The translations under genes were made by a program, and so were the position numbers. 64,000 nucleotides of DNA from Metridium senile (Eukaryota; Cnidaria; Anthozoa; Actiniaria; Metridiidae): assembly GCA_949775045.1 (NCBI GenBank), contig OX459100.1, forward strand, positions 14,812,447 through 14,876,446. Direction: 5' to 3'. Numbering within the stretch: the first letter of the stretch is position 1; every line of letters begins with the position of its first letter. Below the pieces are notes generated by a model that saw only the letters and a list, made by a program, of their open reading frames with translations, ran no database searches and was not told the origin of the DNA. Shown here piece after piece: positions 31,332-44,200 of this stretch.

Positions 31332-32363
31332 GCCAGTCACCTAGCTTAAAACATTGAAATACAATTCAAGGGAAGTATGACCTAGCTCATATATTATAAA
31401 GAACTTTAATTTCGTTTGTTAGTGACTTGAAGAATTTCTCAGTATCAATTTTATGTTATTTCATGGATACCATATACTCTAATATTGGAGAACAAGCAGC
31501 ACTTTTCATGCACAAATTGTGGGTTTACTGTAATGCAACAAATAAGGAGGAATTGATTTAAGTATGAATTAATATGTTATATTTTATTTGGCATTTATGC
31601 AATGATTTTATTAACTATATACTAAAACATACAATTTATTGAAACCATAGAAATTGTCTAAACTACAGAAGTTTATCACCTTCTTGGAATACAGCAGGAT
31701 TGGCCTGGCATATGTTCAACATAGTATCAATATTGATGTGGTGGGTGGAGGGGTGTTTTCTCTGCACATCATCCACTTTTTAATCCATCAACTACAACCT
31801 AAAACCTTTCATATTTAAAAGCCCTCCTCAACTGAGCCGACACCTGGCGGATCCATAAATTTGTCAGGGGGTGTCTCAGTTGCAAACTAAGGGCTCTTGT
31901 GTTGTTAGGAGGTGTGCGCGGTCCCTAAATGTCTTAATTAAAATAGGGGTAATCGCAGTGCTAGGGGGTGTCTTGTGCCACTAGTGACACCCTTAGATCC
32001 GCCCCTGCTCCACCCACCCCATTCCATTTGCACAACCCCTGTTCAGGTACAACAAATAGTACATATCTTCTTGTACATTTTAATTTTTTTTTTATTTCTA
32101 TTATTTATTTCTCTTTCATCTTTCACAGTTTTTGTTTGTTGAACCAATAAATGAAATGCACCAGCATTTTTCTTTGACCATTTATTGCTCATAATTGGTT
32201 TTGAATTATTGTGGACAAACATTTCTAATAAATTTGGAGAGTTTCCATATTTTTCTCACTTTCTGTAGTTTCCTCATCAATGTTTACAAAAAAAATGTTC
32301 ACAAAAATAAACAAATTATCATTTTTGTTTATGCTGTATTTTAATACGGTGGATATTTAATTT
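31332..32363. other. Intergenic with a GGATCC-type MITE
   Basis: Mostly AT-rich without a recognisable gene. About 31845-32008 is a second copy of the GGATCCGCCCCTG family in inverse orientation (GGCGGATCCATAAATTTGTC at its left, AGATCCGCCCCTGC at its right). Confidence 0.6.
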
Positions 32364-32944
32364 CCTTTGTCCAAGTGGTAGGAGTGAACGGCGGATGAAA
32401 ACAACCCCTAAAAAGTACGCACAGATTAAAAAACTTAATTAAAAAAGTCTTGTTGAATTCAACACCTTACAGGTTCGGCTGTGCGATGTTCTTGCGATCC
32501 AAACTTACTTTTAGCAACAAAAGGTTAGCCTGCGTTCAACCGGTTTATTCCCCGTAATAACCGTCTGCGTAATAACGAACATATTCGTGTTCTGAGACCC
32601 CCAGCGAATAGCAGGAAAATATATAATAGATGCTGATTGGCTGTTGACCTTTCAAATTCTAACGAGTCCTCCCATTGGTTCGATTTGTAAACGGGAAAGA
32701 CTGAGGCGAGTAATCGAACCAATGGGAGGACGCGTTAGAATTTGAAAGGTCAACAGCCAATCAGCATCTATTATATATTTTCCTGCTATTCGCTGGGGGT
32801 CTCAGAACACGAATATGTTCGTTATTACGCAGACGGTTATTACGGGGAATAAACCGGATGTAACGCAGGCTACAAAAGGTACGCACATGGAATATTTTTA
32901 ACACTAAAAGGAACGCCGATCACCCGTACCACTTGGACAAAGGG
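32364..32944. mobile_element. CCTTTGTCCAAGTGGTA element carrying a nested MITE
   Basis: Left end CCTTTGTCCAAGTGGTAGG and right end TACCACTTGGACAAAGGGA, with inner CCTAAAAAGTACGCACA against AAAAGGTACGCACATGG as a related direct motif. The element is split by a 346-bp palindromic MITE at 32526-32871. A 128-bp relative lies at 19145-19272. Confidence 0.8.
32526..32871. mobile_element. TAGCCTGCG-end MITE nested in another element
   Basis: A 346-bp near-perfect palindrome from TAGCCTGCGTT to AACGCAGGCT, with arms including GGTTATTACGGGG-type and TCTGAGACCCCCAGCGAAT sequence and a short loop near 32690. ACAAAAGGT occurs on both sides (32517-32525 and 32872-32880), a perfect 9-bp target duplication lying inside the outer element. 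Confidence 0.92.
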
Positions 32945-34082
32945 ACGTCCAACCCCCCTCCCGCCGCAATGGCGGCAACTGGTACAGCGGTACATATATG
33001 TAGTGTACGATGAGGGAAGGAAAAACTCGAGTTTTTAATACGCGCTTTTCGTTACACGCCCATTTTGACATATGCGCGTAACTCGAACGTGAAACAGCGA
33101 AACAATATTTTCGAGTTACGCGCCCTTAAGCTTGATGCAATCTCGTCCCCATTCGCCGCGAGCTCTTACTGCGCATGTTCAGGCTCGACGAACTATCTTG
33201 GCTCTGGCTTACCCAACTGAATCCGGCCACATGGTTGGTCCTTAGAGAAAGCAAAGCGATTGACCGGAAGTTCAAAAATAACGGTCGATTCTCAACGAAA
33301 CCGAAAATGTATCAGAAAATTGCTAATACAAACCACCTGAATACGGGGTAAGGAAAGTTTATCATCAAGAACTGTTGTCGTAGCAAGATTTCTCAGAATT
33401 CTTCGCGTGAGCTCTGCTGTTTAGTTATTATTCTTGACCCGTAAATAACGACTGATTTTACTTCAGCTTGCAGCCACTGACTCGCTATATTCTCATCAAA
33501 ATCCTTTCTAATTCTTTATGCCTATATGAAAGCATTTTCTACCAGTGGATCGATCAAGATATTATATAATTAAATGTATATTTGAACAGATAGCATTTCT
33601 GATTAAACATGAAATAATTTCCAGTTTAAAATTTGATTGCATTCTGTTATCAATATTAATAAACGTCTGTGAAGACGAATATTCCCACGGAAAATGTATT
33701 ATTAGTCTAATTAACCTCCTATTGCAACGTAGCAACGCCAATCAGGTTGAAGGATTATAATCAAACATGCGCAGTGCAAAAATGCCCAGATTCTGGGCAT
33801 CCGGTTTGGAGTTTGCCAGAGCTCGACGACGACGACGACCAATAATCAGCACCGAATTTTCAACTGGCTGGCACAGGGTGCCCAGCGAGTAAAAAACGTG
33901 CGAACTTGCTTGCTTATTGGAGTGTTCTGCCAATCCCCAATTGCTCACACCTCAGTAAGCAAGTTTTCTATTTCTTTTATAAAATACAAACATATTTGAT
34001 CAACATGCAAACTCGCGTACTGCGCGCTCTCAATCGTATTTTTCTATTTGTTCATATTAACTAACAGTAACGGTTTCTTTAA
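32945..34082. other. CpG-richer intergenic region, no gene confirmed
   Basis: Two patches (about 32945-33180 and 33180-33360) are CpG-rich with CGCCGCAATGGCGGC and TCGAGTTACGCGCCC motifs, the latter in inverted copies. ATGTATCAG at about 33308 opens a short frame that meets a possible donor (GGGGTAAGG) at about 33349; too short to call. It might be a promoter or first exon for the orphan exon that follows. Confidence 0.3.
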
Positions 34083-34218
34083 CAGCAAGGGATGGGGATG
34101 GTGTCTGAACGATTCACCATCTGAACACCCTTATTTCCAGGGCCGCGCTAAACTTCCTGGTACAATCTACGACGCTGACCATCAATGTAGAGTACAGTAT
34201 GGAGCAAACTCATCACAG
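34083..34218 (+). pseudogene. Orphan ADAMTS/ADAM-type exon (end of metalloprotease, disintegrin-like region)
   Basis: A frame preceded by the acceptor TTTCTTTAACAG encodes KGWGWCLNDSPSEHP, then KLPGTIYDADHQC and VQYGANSSQC. The pattern of a Cys-Leu-x-Asp-x-Pro segment, then Leu-Pro-Gly-x-x-Tyr-Asp-Ala-Asp-x-Gln-Cys and a final Cys is characteristic of ADAMTS proteins just after the catalytic domain. A possible donor, CAGTGTAAAG, follows. No zinc-binding HExxH exon or downstream exon was found nearby. It is therefore either one exon of a gene with very long introns or a stray gene fragment; I lean to a fragment. Confidence 0.5.
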
Positions 34219-34374
34219 TGTAAAGGCCTTTTTCTTGTTCTATCGCTATTGTAGAAACAATCACTCAATAAAAATCTATAAATTCAAACAAAAAAAAGAA
34301 TTCTGACATTTGATGTTGTCGGTATTGAATAAAATACCGAACTATTATGGAAATAAAAAAAAAGGAAAAGTAGA

Positions 34375-34790
34375 AAAGAGTCATTGATGGAGACTCGAAC
34401 CCTGGTCATCGGGCGTTCAAACGCCAGGATTTAAAGACGCGCGCCACGTATAAACGTAATTTGCATAACAATATACAATCCATTCACGCTGTACACTAGG
34501 TTATTGTGAACCCTAAAACAATCGGTAGACACGATAGTCGAACGGTAAGGTGCGTTCATTCATGGCCTAGGATCCGAGCGTTTCCTCCCTCTTTGACTGC
34601 AAAACTATCTGTCAGGCCAGCAATGATAGCATGGTGGGGTACCCAGATCTCCTGCCTTAATGTAAATCCATACGACGATTCAGCGCTTTGTACGTCTGGA
34701 TGTATGGTTCTTTTTTTTAGGTTTTGCATAAAATTAGCATATCAAATAGATCCTACGGACCAGGGTTCGAGCCTCTATTTTTCAGTTCTT
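34375..34790. repeat. Inverted tRNA-like ends (possible SINE pair or foldback)
   Basis: GGAGACTCGAACCCTGGTC at about 34389 and GACCAGGGTTCGAGCCTC at about 34759 are complements containing a B-box-like GGTTCGAG. The minus strand of the left part has a short GGCG/CGCC stem but no consistent cloverleaf, so no tRNA is called. A/T-rich tails lie outside both ends. Confidence 0.4.
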
Positions 34791-34914
34791 TTTTTCTTTA
34801 TTTTTTTTCTTCTAAATATTTATTATTCATGGATATGTTTGCTTCTAAAATATACTTTTAAAATCACAATACCCAGGGCTATATGGATACACCACTCAGC
34901 TTCGATATTTATTC

Positions 34915-35105
34915 TACAGTGTACGTTTGGCGCTCTATTCCACAGTAGCAATCTGATTTCATTTCATGGGTATAGTGTTTGCGCTCTATTCCACAGTTGC
35001 AATCTGATTTCATTTCATGGGTATATTGTTTGCGCTCTATTCCAAAGTAGCAATCGGTTTTCTATTTCATGGGTATATAGTGCTTGCGCTCTATTCTATT
35101 CCACA
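34915..35105. repeat. Short tandem repeat, about 52-bp unit
   Basis: Four imperfect copies of a unit with GCGCTCTATTCCACAGT, GCAATCTGATTTC and ATTTCATGGGTATA. Open frames across it are repeat-derived. Confidence 0.85.
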
Positions 35106-35479
35106 ACCACTTATCTTGTTGAAATACACTATTGATTGTTTGTTAGGATATGTGTAGTACATTATGGTGCAAGGTGGGACATTCTTGTCAGTCAAGGAAC
35201 CAAAAAGGTGATATTGCTGTCTTGATATCAAGTTTTTGATTGATTTCGAAAAATCAATTAAAAACATTTTAGCATTTCTTTGAAGTAGTATAAAAAGTTT
35301 ATAAAAAGTCATCTCTGGGGGGAAAGCGTAATTGCATGTTATTATTATACCATTGTCATATCACTAGTATATCATTGTCATATTTTTGTCTTTAGCACGA
35401 AGTTAAAAAATTAATGCGGGTATAAACCGTTCAGCCCATTTTTCGTATTGTAGCATCAGTTAGAGATGACAAAGTTCTT

Positions 35480-35612
35480 CTTCTTTTGAATGTTGGCCAT
35501 TTTAGTCGTCAATCGATCTTCATACGGCATATCTTTTGCATTTGCACCGAGTACAAATCTTGAAGCTCGCCTTTGCACTTTCTCCAAAATAACGATATCT
35601 TTCTTCAGGTGT
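35480..35612 (-). mobile_element. LINE reverse transcriptase fragment
   Basis: The minus strand reads HLKKDIVILEKVQRRASRF followed by LGANAKDMPYEDRL, the conserved C-terminal LINE ORF2 segment (EKVQRRATR...YEDRL). Only about 45 codons remain, abutting the minisatellite at 35612, so it is a relic. The family differs from the fragment at 1800-2671. Confidence 0.7.
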
Positions 35613-36860
35613 GGTATAATTGCCATATTACTGCCATATCACTGTCATATCATTAAATAACACATTATTGCCATATCACTGTCACATCACTGTCATATCA
35701 TTCAATAACACATTAGTGCCATATCACTGTCATATCACTGTCATATCATTAAATAATACAGTATTGTCATATCACTGTCATATCACTGTCATATCACTGT
35801 CATATCATTAAATAACACATTATTGTCATATCACTGTCATATCACTGTCATATGCACTGTCATATCATTAAATAACACATTATTGCCATATCACTGTCAT
35901 ATCATTAAATAACACATTATTGTCATATCACTGTCATATCACTGTCATATGCACTGTCATATCATTAAATAACACATTATTGCCATATCACTGTCATATC
36001 ACTGTCATATCATTAAATAACACATTATTGCCACATCACTGTCATATCACTGTCATATGCACTGTCATATCATTAAATAACACATTATTGTCATATCACT
36101 GTCATATCACTGTCATATGCACTGTCATATCATTAAATAATACAGTATTGTCATATCACTGTCATATCACTGTCATATCACTGTCATATCATTAAATAAC
36201 ACATTATTGTCATATCACTGTCATATCACTGTCATATGCACTGTCATATCATTAAATAACACATTATTGCCATATCACTGTCATATCATTAAATAACACA
36301 TTATTGTCATATCACTGTCATATCACTGTCATATGCACTGTCATATCATTAAATAACACATTATTGCCATATCACTGTCATATCACTGTCATATCATTAA
36401 ATAACACATTATTGCCACATCACTGTCATATCACTGTCATATGCACTGTCATATCATTAAATAACACATTATTGTCATATCACTGTCATATCACTGTCAT
36501 ATGCACTGTCATATCATTAAATAACACATTATTGCCATATCACTGTCATATCATTAAATAACACATTATTGTCATATCACTGTCATATCACTGTCATATG
36601 CACTGTCATATCATTAAATAACACATTATTGCCATATCACTGTCATATCACTGTCATATTCACTGTCATATCATTAAATAACACATTACTGCCATATATC
36701 ACTGTCATATCACTGTCATATCATTCAATAACACATTATTGCCATATCACTGTCATATCATTAAATAACACATTATTGTCATATCACTGTCATATCATTT
36801 TTATATATATTATTGTGATATTAGTATATAATTGTCATATCATTAGCATATATCATTGTC
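35613..36860. repeat. Minisatellite of ATCACTGTCATATC with higher-order repeat
   Basis: Nested repeats: CATATCACTGT units combine into 45-57 bp blocks ending CATTAAATAACACATTATTG. A block of 384 bp is itself duplicated (35920-36195 corresponds to 36304-36561), a higher-order structure. Translated frames (YHCHITVIS repeats) are not genes. Confidence 0.95.
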
Positions 36861-38236
36861 ATGTCATTAGTTTAATTCAGAAGTACTGATAAATTCATTT
36901 ATAAAATTGTACTGAAATAAAAATTGAAGTCACAGCCAATCAGACGAAAGCTATACTTCGAAAAAATATATCCAATGAGATGTTTAGCTATAGAAAAATT
37001 ATTGGAATTCAAGAAGGAAGCAAGAAAAGTTTACAAATTTCTAGCAGTACATGTACAGCCAGTTTATTATTACTGTCAAAGACAGAAAAGCTATTAAAGA
37101 CTATTCATATTCCGCCTTCTTCGCTCTGAAGTTTATTATTTGGTTTTGAGCGATATCTGAAGAAAACAAGTGATTTGAATGACCTCCTATTTGAAACAAC
37201 TTCTTTCTAAACAGAAAACGCTAGAGAAGAAAGGAAAATACTTTATGTATAGTGAATCTGTTGGCAAAGTTCACACTAGAGGAATCTCGCTCAGCTACCG
37301 TTCATTGAAAATGTTTATTGGTTTATTGAAAATGGTGATTATAGAATTTGAAGCAAAATACGCTGTGTGGTTTTGACGTTACATATTTGTCCATGGAAAA
37401 TTCCCTGTTTCGTTCTTTTTTGCGCATTTTGCTAGGCCTCGGGGGAGAATAATAAGGCAATGTAAAAAAAAATTTGATTGTTTAATTGCAAAAACATTTT
37501 TAAACATTTTTCACAAAAAAAAAACAAATCATCACTATCGTTTTGTGGTGTAATTGTGTGACAGTGAATAATCTTGGAATTTGAATGCGTAACTGCATTT
37601 CGAATACCGGAACTCTTGAAAAAAATCGTATTATACTTTATTTGAATTCAACGCTACAAAATAAATGAAGGCATGTATGGGAACCTTCGGATTTATATAC
37701 AATGTTGTCTATATACCAACTTTGGCCAAGGTGCAGTCGGAGACATAAGCCCGCAATCAAACCATCAAGCGGTAATTTCTCAAGACTTTTCTTCGTATGA
37801 AGCAGCAAAGATAAACAAGAACTAAACTTATTCTATAACTCGATCGGCTACGCGCATCGATTAATTAAAGAGATGAAAAATATTTATGACCTTTTTTACA
37901 CATTTGTAACCACCCCTCCAGTGACTAAAAGAAAAAAATATCTGGTATGGCTGTGATGAAGCCAGCATTTTGTTCATTGATATGCATGTCGTGTAGCTTA
38001 TTCCTACACAGCTGCAATTATTGGCAAAATACTGGTTTGGACGTTTTGAGACCATTGACCTGCTTTAAACCGATCCATTATCTATTTATAATGCAAAGAT
38101 AGTGATTGAAGTCCAAATGTTCCAACAATTGTGAACATGATTGTAGCTCTGTCCAAGAAGTGGCTAAAGTGTCCATTTTACCAGTACATTATCGAGAGCG
38201 TGGTCCAACTGCTCTCAGGGGACATCAAGTACGTAT
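36861..38236. other. Intergenic, no gene seen
   Basis: AT-rich with T-runs at about 37480-37520. Frames of 60-65 codons on both strands have no recognisable domain. The end is the 3' flank of the collagen/fibrinogen-like gene. Confidence 0.5.
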
Positions 38237-41200
38237 TTATTTGACATAAATATATGCTGTTTGAGCATAGTCACCAAAATGGTTCTTGTAAGCGCTAAAA
38301 TGTAGACTTTTAGTGATACCATAAGTGTTATGACAACCATGTGCGTTGTTACAGCTTGATACACCAATACCAATCGCATAGTCGTCGGGATTACAGCCTT
38401 CGGTACTTCGTGGTATACTCGTATCTCCGATACAGCCGATGCGCACAATATGTGTTCCGGGATTTGTGTTCGGGTTAGCTTCAACATTGCATATATTGCC
38501 AAGATTGAGACCACACCATTCCTGCAAAACAGAATTATAAAACTATAAATCTAGGTATTGCTTTTAAAGATATCTAAATAACTATAGAGGTTATGGACCT
38601 TTTAGTATAAATACACAGGTGATTATAGCACTATGATTGGTTCGAAACAACTTTTGGTAATCACTAAAAGCGAACGTTTTAATCCCGTTAGATACACCTA
38701 TTTCCATAAACGTTGTCACAGCTAAAAGCATCAATCCAAGGCCGAAATGAATGCTGGTTTTGTACTGGTAATGGATTAAAATCTAGTTTTAAATGGAATT
38801 GATTAAAATACAAAGGCCTAGTCTGGGACCTTAACTCGCCTTAAATCGCGCAAACTCGCCTTAACTCGCACAAACTCGCATTAACTCGCACAAGCTCGCA
38901 GTAAATTACTCAATGTCATAATGCACAGGGAATTGCCTTAACCTCATCTCACAAAGCTGAAGTATACACATATAAGTCATGTTCTTTTAGTGTCACTCCA
39001 AATTATGGGATTTTTCCTTAACTCGCCTTAACTCGCCTTAACTCGCAGCATTGAAATTTTGATTTTCCCTTAACTCGCCTTAACTCGCCTTAACTTGCCC
39101 AAACTCGCTGCGAGTTAAGGCGAGTTTAGGTCCCAGACTAGGCCTATACAATAACAAACACGTGGAAATACCTACATTTTGTTAATAGCTCTTCAGAAAA
39201 CAGATATAATTTCTACCTATATCATAAATATAAACCAGCATTCATCTTCAAAGGATGTCGGTATTTCTATTGTTTACAGGTTTTTCAAATGATTTGTTGT
39301 ATGTGCGTGTTTATGATCATGGCAAGCTGTTGCGCATGCAGTGGTATCACTGTGTTGAACGGAATATTTCGGAGAAAACCTTAATTGTAATTATAAGTTA
39401 ATCTTATTTGAAACTAAGATGAAATTAACGACATCCTTTCTTTGCTGGCTTAGGAGTGGTGACTGTAGTTTCGACTACGACAACGATTTTAATTTTAAAT
39501 AGGTATATGTTTTTAAGGGTGAGGATGCATTGGAGGTCAAAATTAAATAAGTAAAGTCTTGATAGTAAGGATATTTGTTTACATAAACTTATGTAGACCA
39601 TTTACCAAAAACATCTAGCTACAATTAAAGCGTGTATATGACAGGCTATCGCCTCATAGCATTTAAAGTGTCTGTCCCTACCGTTTTAAGATGACCAAGA
39701 TCTAAATGTTTCCCAAACACCAACATCAAACGTTCAAACGTGAAGGCTTCAGTGGTCTGTACAGCGAACATTGTCGCAAACAAGGTAGAAAGTGTAACTC
39801 CCTTGTTGTGTGTAAACGTTGCACAGTTACTGTTAGGTCCGCTAAAACATACTTTAATCATATTATTAACAATACTAAACCAACCAGCGTTCTTCATAGA
39901 CGACGGGTTGTGAAGGTCAGCGGATGAGTGATGGTTGATTACTCGTTCATCATACCACAAAGGACTGTTTGGAGCAAAATCTGGCGATAAGCCTGCGGCG
40001 CGCCCAACTAGGGTCCAGCCCCCAGCGTGCTGATTTGTGCAGTGGGAGTTGACCATTTCACAGTAGGTCTGCAATGTAAGTTAGTAGATTAAAGCGTTTC
40101 AATGATATAAAACTATTTCAATAAATTCACAAAAGCCGTTATTACAGTTATATGCTAATGTTTTCAAACAACAGGTTGAAGTCACTAATGTTAAAATAAC
40201 TAAGAATAGCTAGAATGGCTGTAAGGGTTTATTATTGTCTATATTCTACCTTGTAGGAAGGTGCACTTGACAGCCAGTACGATCCAGACCTTGCATGTGG
40301 GTCAGCGGTTAATATAGCATCACATGACAACGCAGGATGTGTGTTAGAGCCCAGGCCACTACACGGTACCCTGCAATATATGAATTGAATTAATTATCAG
40401 TTATTGTGCATTTCGCAAGCCTCAATGCGCTAATAAATGTAGATAAATAACAAACAAACACACGAACAAATAAACAAGCAGGCGGACAAATAAACAAACA
40501 ACAAACAAGCAACGAAAAAACCAAGTCAACAAATAACTAAAACAAACACAGCAAACAAACAAAAAGCCAGAAAATATAATGGAAAGCAAATGAACAACTA
40601 GCAGCACAAGAACCTATTGAGAGAATGGACGACGTACAATATACATTAGAATAACTTTATAGGGCATTGTGGCGCATTTTGCGGGCTAAAATGAAAGAAT
40701 CAGATATTAGATCGTCACTCTTTTGAATGAAAATGACCTTTATTTGCTTAATAAATGTCCTATAAAGTTGTAAATAAGTTTTGGCCCTTCTCAGGATGCG
40801 GCATAAACTTAACCCTCGCTGCGCTCTGGCTAAAATAAACCTCAGTCGGGCCAAAAACATATGTACACCCGCGAACCTCAACTCTATTGTTATATTATTA
40901 AGGTTTCAAATTTTGAAATATTGATAAGGTTCAATTCGCATGGGAAGTTACTCTACAATACAGCCTGCCTGGCCTTTTCCCTTGTGCAGGCTAAACCAAA
41001 AACAAGAAAACATGCAATGGCTGAGAAACAAGGGATATGCTGGCTGATATCACTGAGATTGAATGTCAGATTTCTTTGACATAGCATGACCGTTCAATGG
41101 AAGAGGGAGTCTATCTCACCGTAGGGAGAGGCAAAAAACAGCCATTTGTTCGGTTATCTGATGATTTTATCTCTGCTATAATACTAACCTCCAAACACCC

Positions 41201-44200
41201 TAAAGGTAACAGCTTTGTCTCTAAGTAAGTAAATTCAGGTTTTCGACACCTTAACCATGCAGGGGCGAATCTAGGGAGTGTTCCTAGTGGCACCGGACAC
41301 CCCCTATAATGCCGCAATTATCCCTATTTTATTTAAAACATTTAGGGATCGGATAACACCTGAAGAGCCCTTCATTTGCAATTGGGACACCCCCGGCCCT
41401 GACAAATTTCTGGATCCGCCCCTGCTAAGCGGCACAAGTTGCCAATATTTCAACCCCTATTAGGTATGACAAACATCCTTCGGATTCAAGTCTCCCCAGT
41501 TGCTATCTCATTTAAGTAAAAACAACTGCGTGGCATTCTAAAACTTATTGTGGATTACCGGTATAATTAAGAACTATATATTAAAAGGTGATGACAAAAT
41601 GATGATAAGCCATGATTATTGTACTAACTTTTATTAAACAATTGTCATTACAAAATCACGTCCTTTTATTAAATTAAATATTTGCTGTTATCAAATCATT
41701 TAAATAAGTGGTATAAAAAGCTTCTAATTTCATTCAATAGCGCAGCGACTTGAAAAATGCACTGCATTCAGTGTTTCTCAAGTTATTGTTGTTAGCACGA
41801 CTTGATTATTAACATATTTGTCTTTTATGTTTCTAAGCTTTTCAGTCGTTTTTCAGGGCATCCGATCTGGTCTAGGTTAAGTTCTGAAAAAGACAGATTA
41901 AACGAGGTATCAATTTTTTGGTAAAATTTTAAATTGACAAGCTTGTTGTGTAAAAGCTTTTATTTTGACCACTAGATCTTCTATCAATAGCAGAAAGATA
42001 GTAGTATCGCACGATTAGATATTAGCATTGTTCTAATCTTATGCGCAACAGCTAATCAGCGTCTAAACTTAGTTAGTTTGCAGTATATCAATATTTTCCA
42101 GTGCTGTATTATTATCATTTTTTGCTTCATAGTCGGTGTTAGTTAATAGTCATCAACTTTTGTCATTTTGTCATCACAATTACGTACATTCGATTCCATA
42201 AGTTAGCGGGTTAGAAGAGCTGGACACAGGGTTATCCATGTAGCTTACCACAAAGTTTGTTAGTCCGCAAATGTGAAATGGAGTATGAGATGTTAGGATT
42301 AAAACACGCCTAAAGGGCGTTGTGTGTTATTATGATTATCTGTTATAACATATATCAGTTTTGTAAGCAAGAAAAAATACATGTATACATAATAAACCTA
42401 TCAGTTCTGAAAAGGTCCTTTGACATGAAATAATGAATTTTTAATATGCAAGACCCCGTAAAGACGGGATGCAACAACTCTTCATGATTGTCATATTCAT
42501 GCATTGAGTAGGTTTTGTAGCTTATTAATATTTATAAAAATTTTGGTATCTAACGCGCGCTCTGATTGGTTGATGGTCATGTCTATATGAGAGAACAGAG
42601 AATGAAAACGACGAATGCTGTCGCGCGCTCTGATTCTAACGTGTTTACGAACATTCGGTAGAAACGTTTTCTCTGCATTTTTTTGCGAAAAAATTTCTTA
42701 AAAGAAATATAGAACGGCCGCTTGTGTCTATGTCCTGTGATATAAACACGCTGGGAGATGTAGAGCACTCAAGAAGCAAGAGAAACACTCGCTGCGCTCG
42801 TGTTTCTAAGCTTGCTTCTCTCGTGCTCTACATCTCCCAGCGTGTTTATATCACAGTACATAGACACGCGCGCCGTTTTATATTTCTTAAATATATATTG
42901 TAAGATTTACAGGAAAGCAAACATAGGAGATAGAAGGGTGCATATATTCATAACTTACTCAACCGGAGGTTGATGTTGATGATGCTGTTGTTGATGGTGA
43001 TGACTACACGAATGGTGTGGTACATGTGTTTGAGTAGTGTCTGTGGTTGGACATGGTATAGCCTCTACTGTTATTGGTTCTTGTGTTGGCAACGGTGATG
43101 AAGTCGATCCCGCACAGTTACATGGTGGACAATCACGTCCATCACGACCATCTCTTCCAGGGACACCCTGTTGACCCAAGGAGCCAGGAGGACCTGGGGG
43201 CCCTGGTGGACCGGGGACTCCTAAGCAATACGTTGGCTTTAAATATATTAAAGGAAGTACTTTAAAAACACAACAATAAATGAGATGTTCATGGGTCAAA
43301 ACACGGTATTTTGGTTCTCTGTTCCCCTCCGTAACACTTGACATTTGTTATTGTAACCAAGATACAGATGTTTGTATATGATACCTATACCAGTACTACA
43401 GGCACATGAGAGTAAACTGACAAGTATACAAACATCTGTATCTTGGTCACAATAACAAATATCAAGTGTTACGGAGAGGAACAGAGAACCAAAATACTAG
43501 TGTGTTTTGACCATCATAGTTTTTCAGAGTTTCACTTCTTGAGTAGATTTAAGCCTAAAATTTATAAATAATTATTTATTGCTTATAAGACGCAAATTAA
43601 CATAGCCAGGCATATGTTCAAATGCGCCTAAAACTATCGCCTAAAATGAATCAACGCAGATTAATTGGTCAGGAACTGGAAAAACAATTGACAAAGATTA
43701 TAAAAATACAACCATTCACCCCACCACAAAATACAAAAAGACTTTTAAAAAACTATATATTGGAGTCAAGTATGTCTTTTTTAGCTTAAATACATTCAGT
43801 CGAGTAAACTTAGTGTTATACGCTGGGTTCAAAAATCATTTTGTACTATATTTAGACACAATTTCTGAATCTTATATAATTACGTTTTGTTGTTCAAACA
43901 GACAACACAGATCAGGAATTATGCTATCAGCTTTTGCACTGAATATGACCTATAGCTGTACAATGTTTTGTTTCTTTTAAATTAGGGAGTTTTTATTCTT
44001 TATCGGGGGATCGAGGGCCATTAAAATTGATCGTGAGAGGAGGGTCGATTTTTTTAAATTCCACATAAATCAATAATAATATATCAACTTTAATGAAACT
44101 CGCCTTGCAACAAAATAATAGTAAGTTAAATAAAAGAATATAAAATCAATGAATAAATAAAATAATAGAATGTAATAGAAATATGATAAAATAAAAGAAT

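Noticed and set aside
34376..34444. tRNA gene on the minus strand
   Set aside because: A B-box-like GGTTCGAG and a short stem are present, but the T-arm and acceptor stems do not pair; more likely SINE or repeat.
34506..35135. 209-codon open frame on the plus strand
   Set aside because: It crosses a tRNA-like inverted repeat, T-runs and a short tandem repeat; no domain, composition changes along it.
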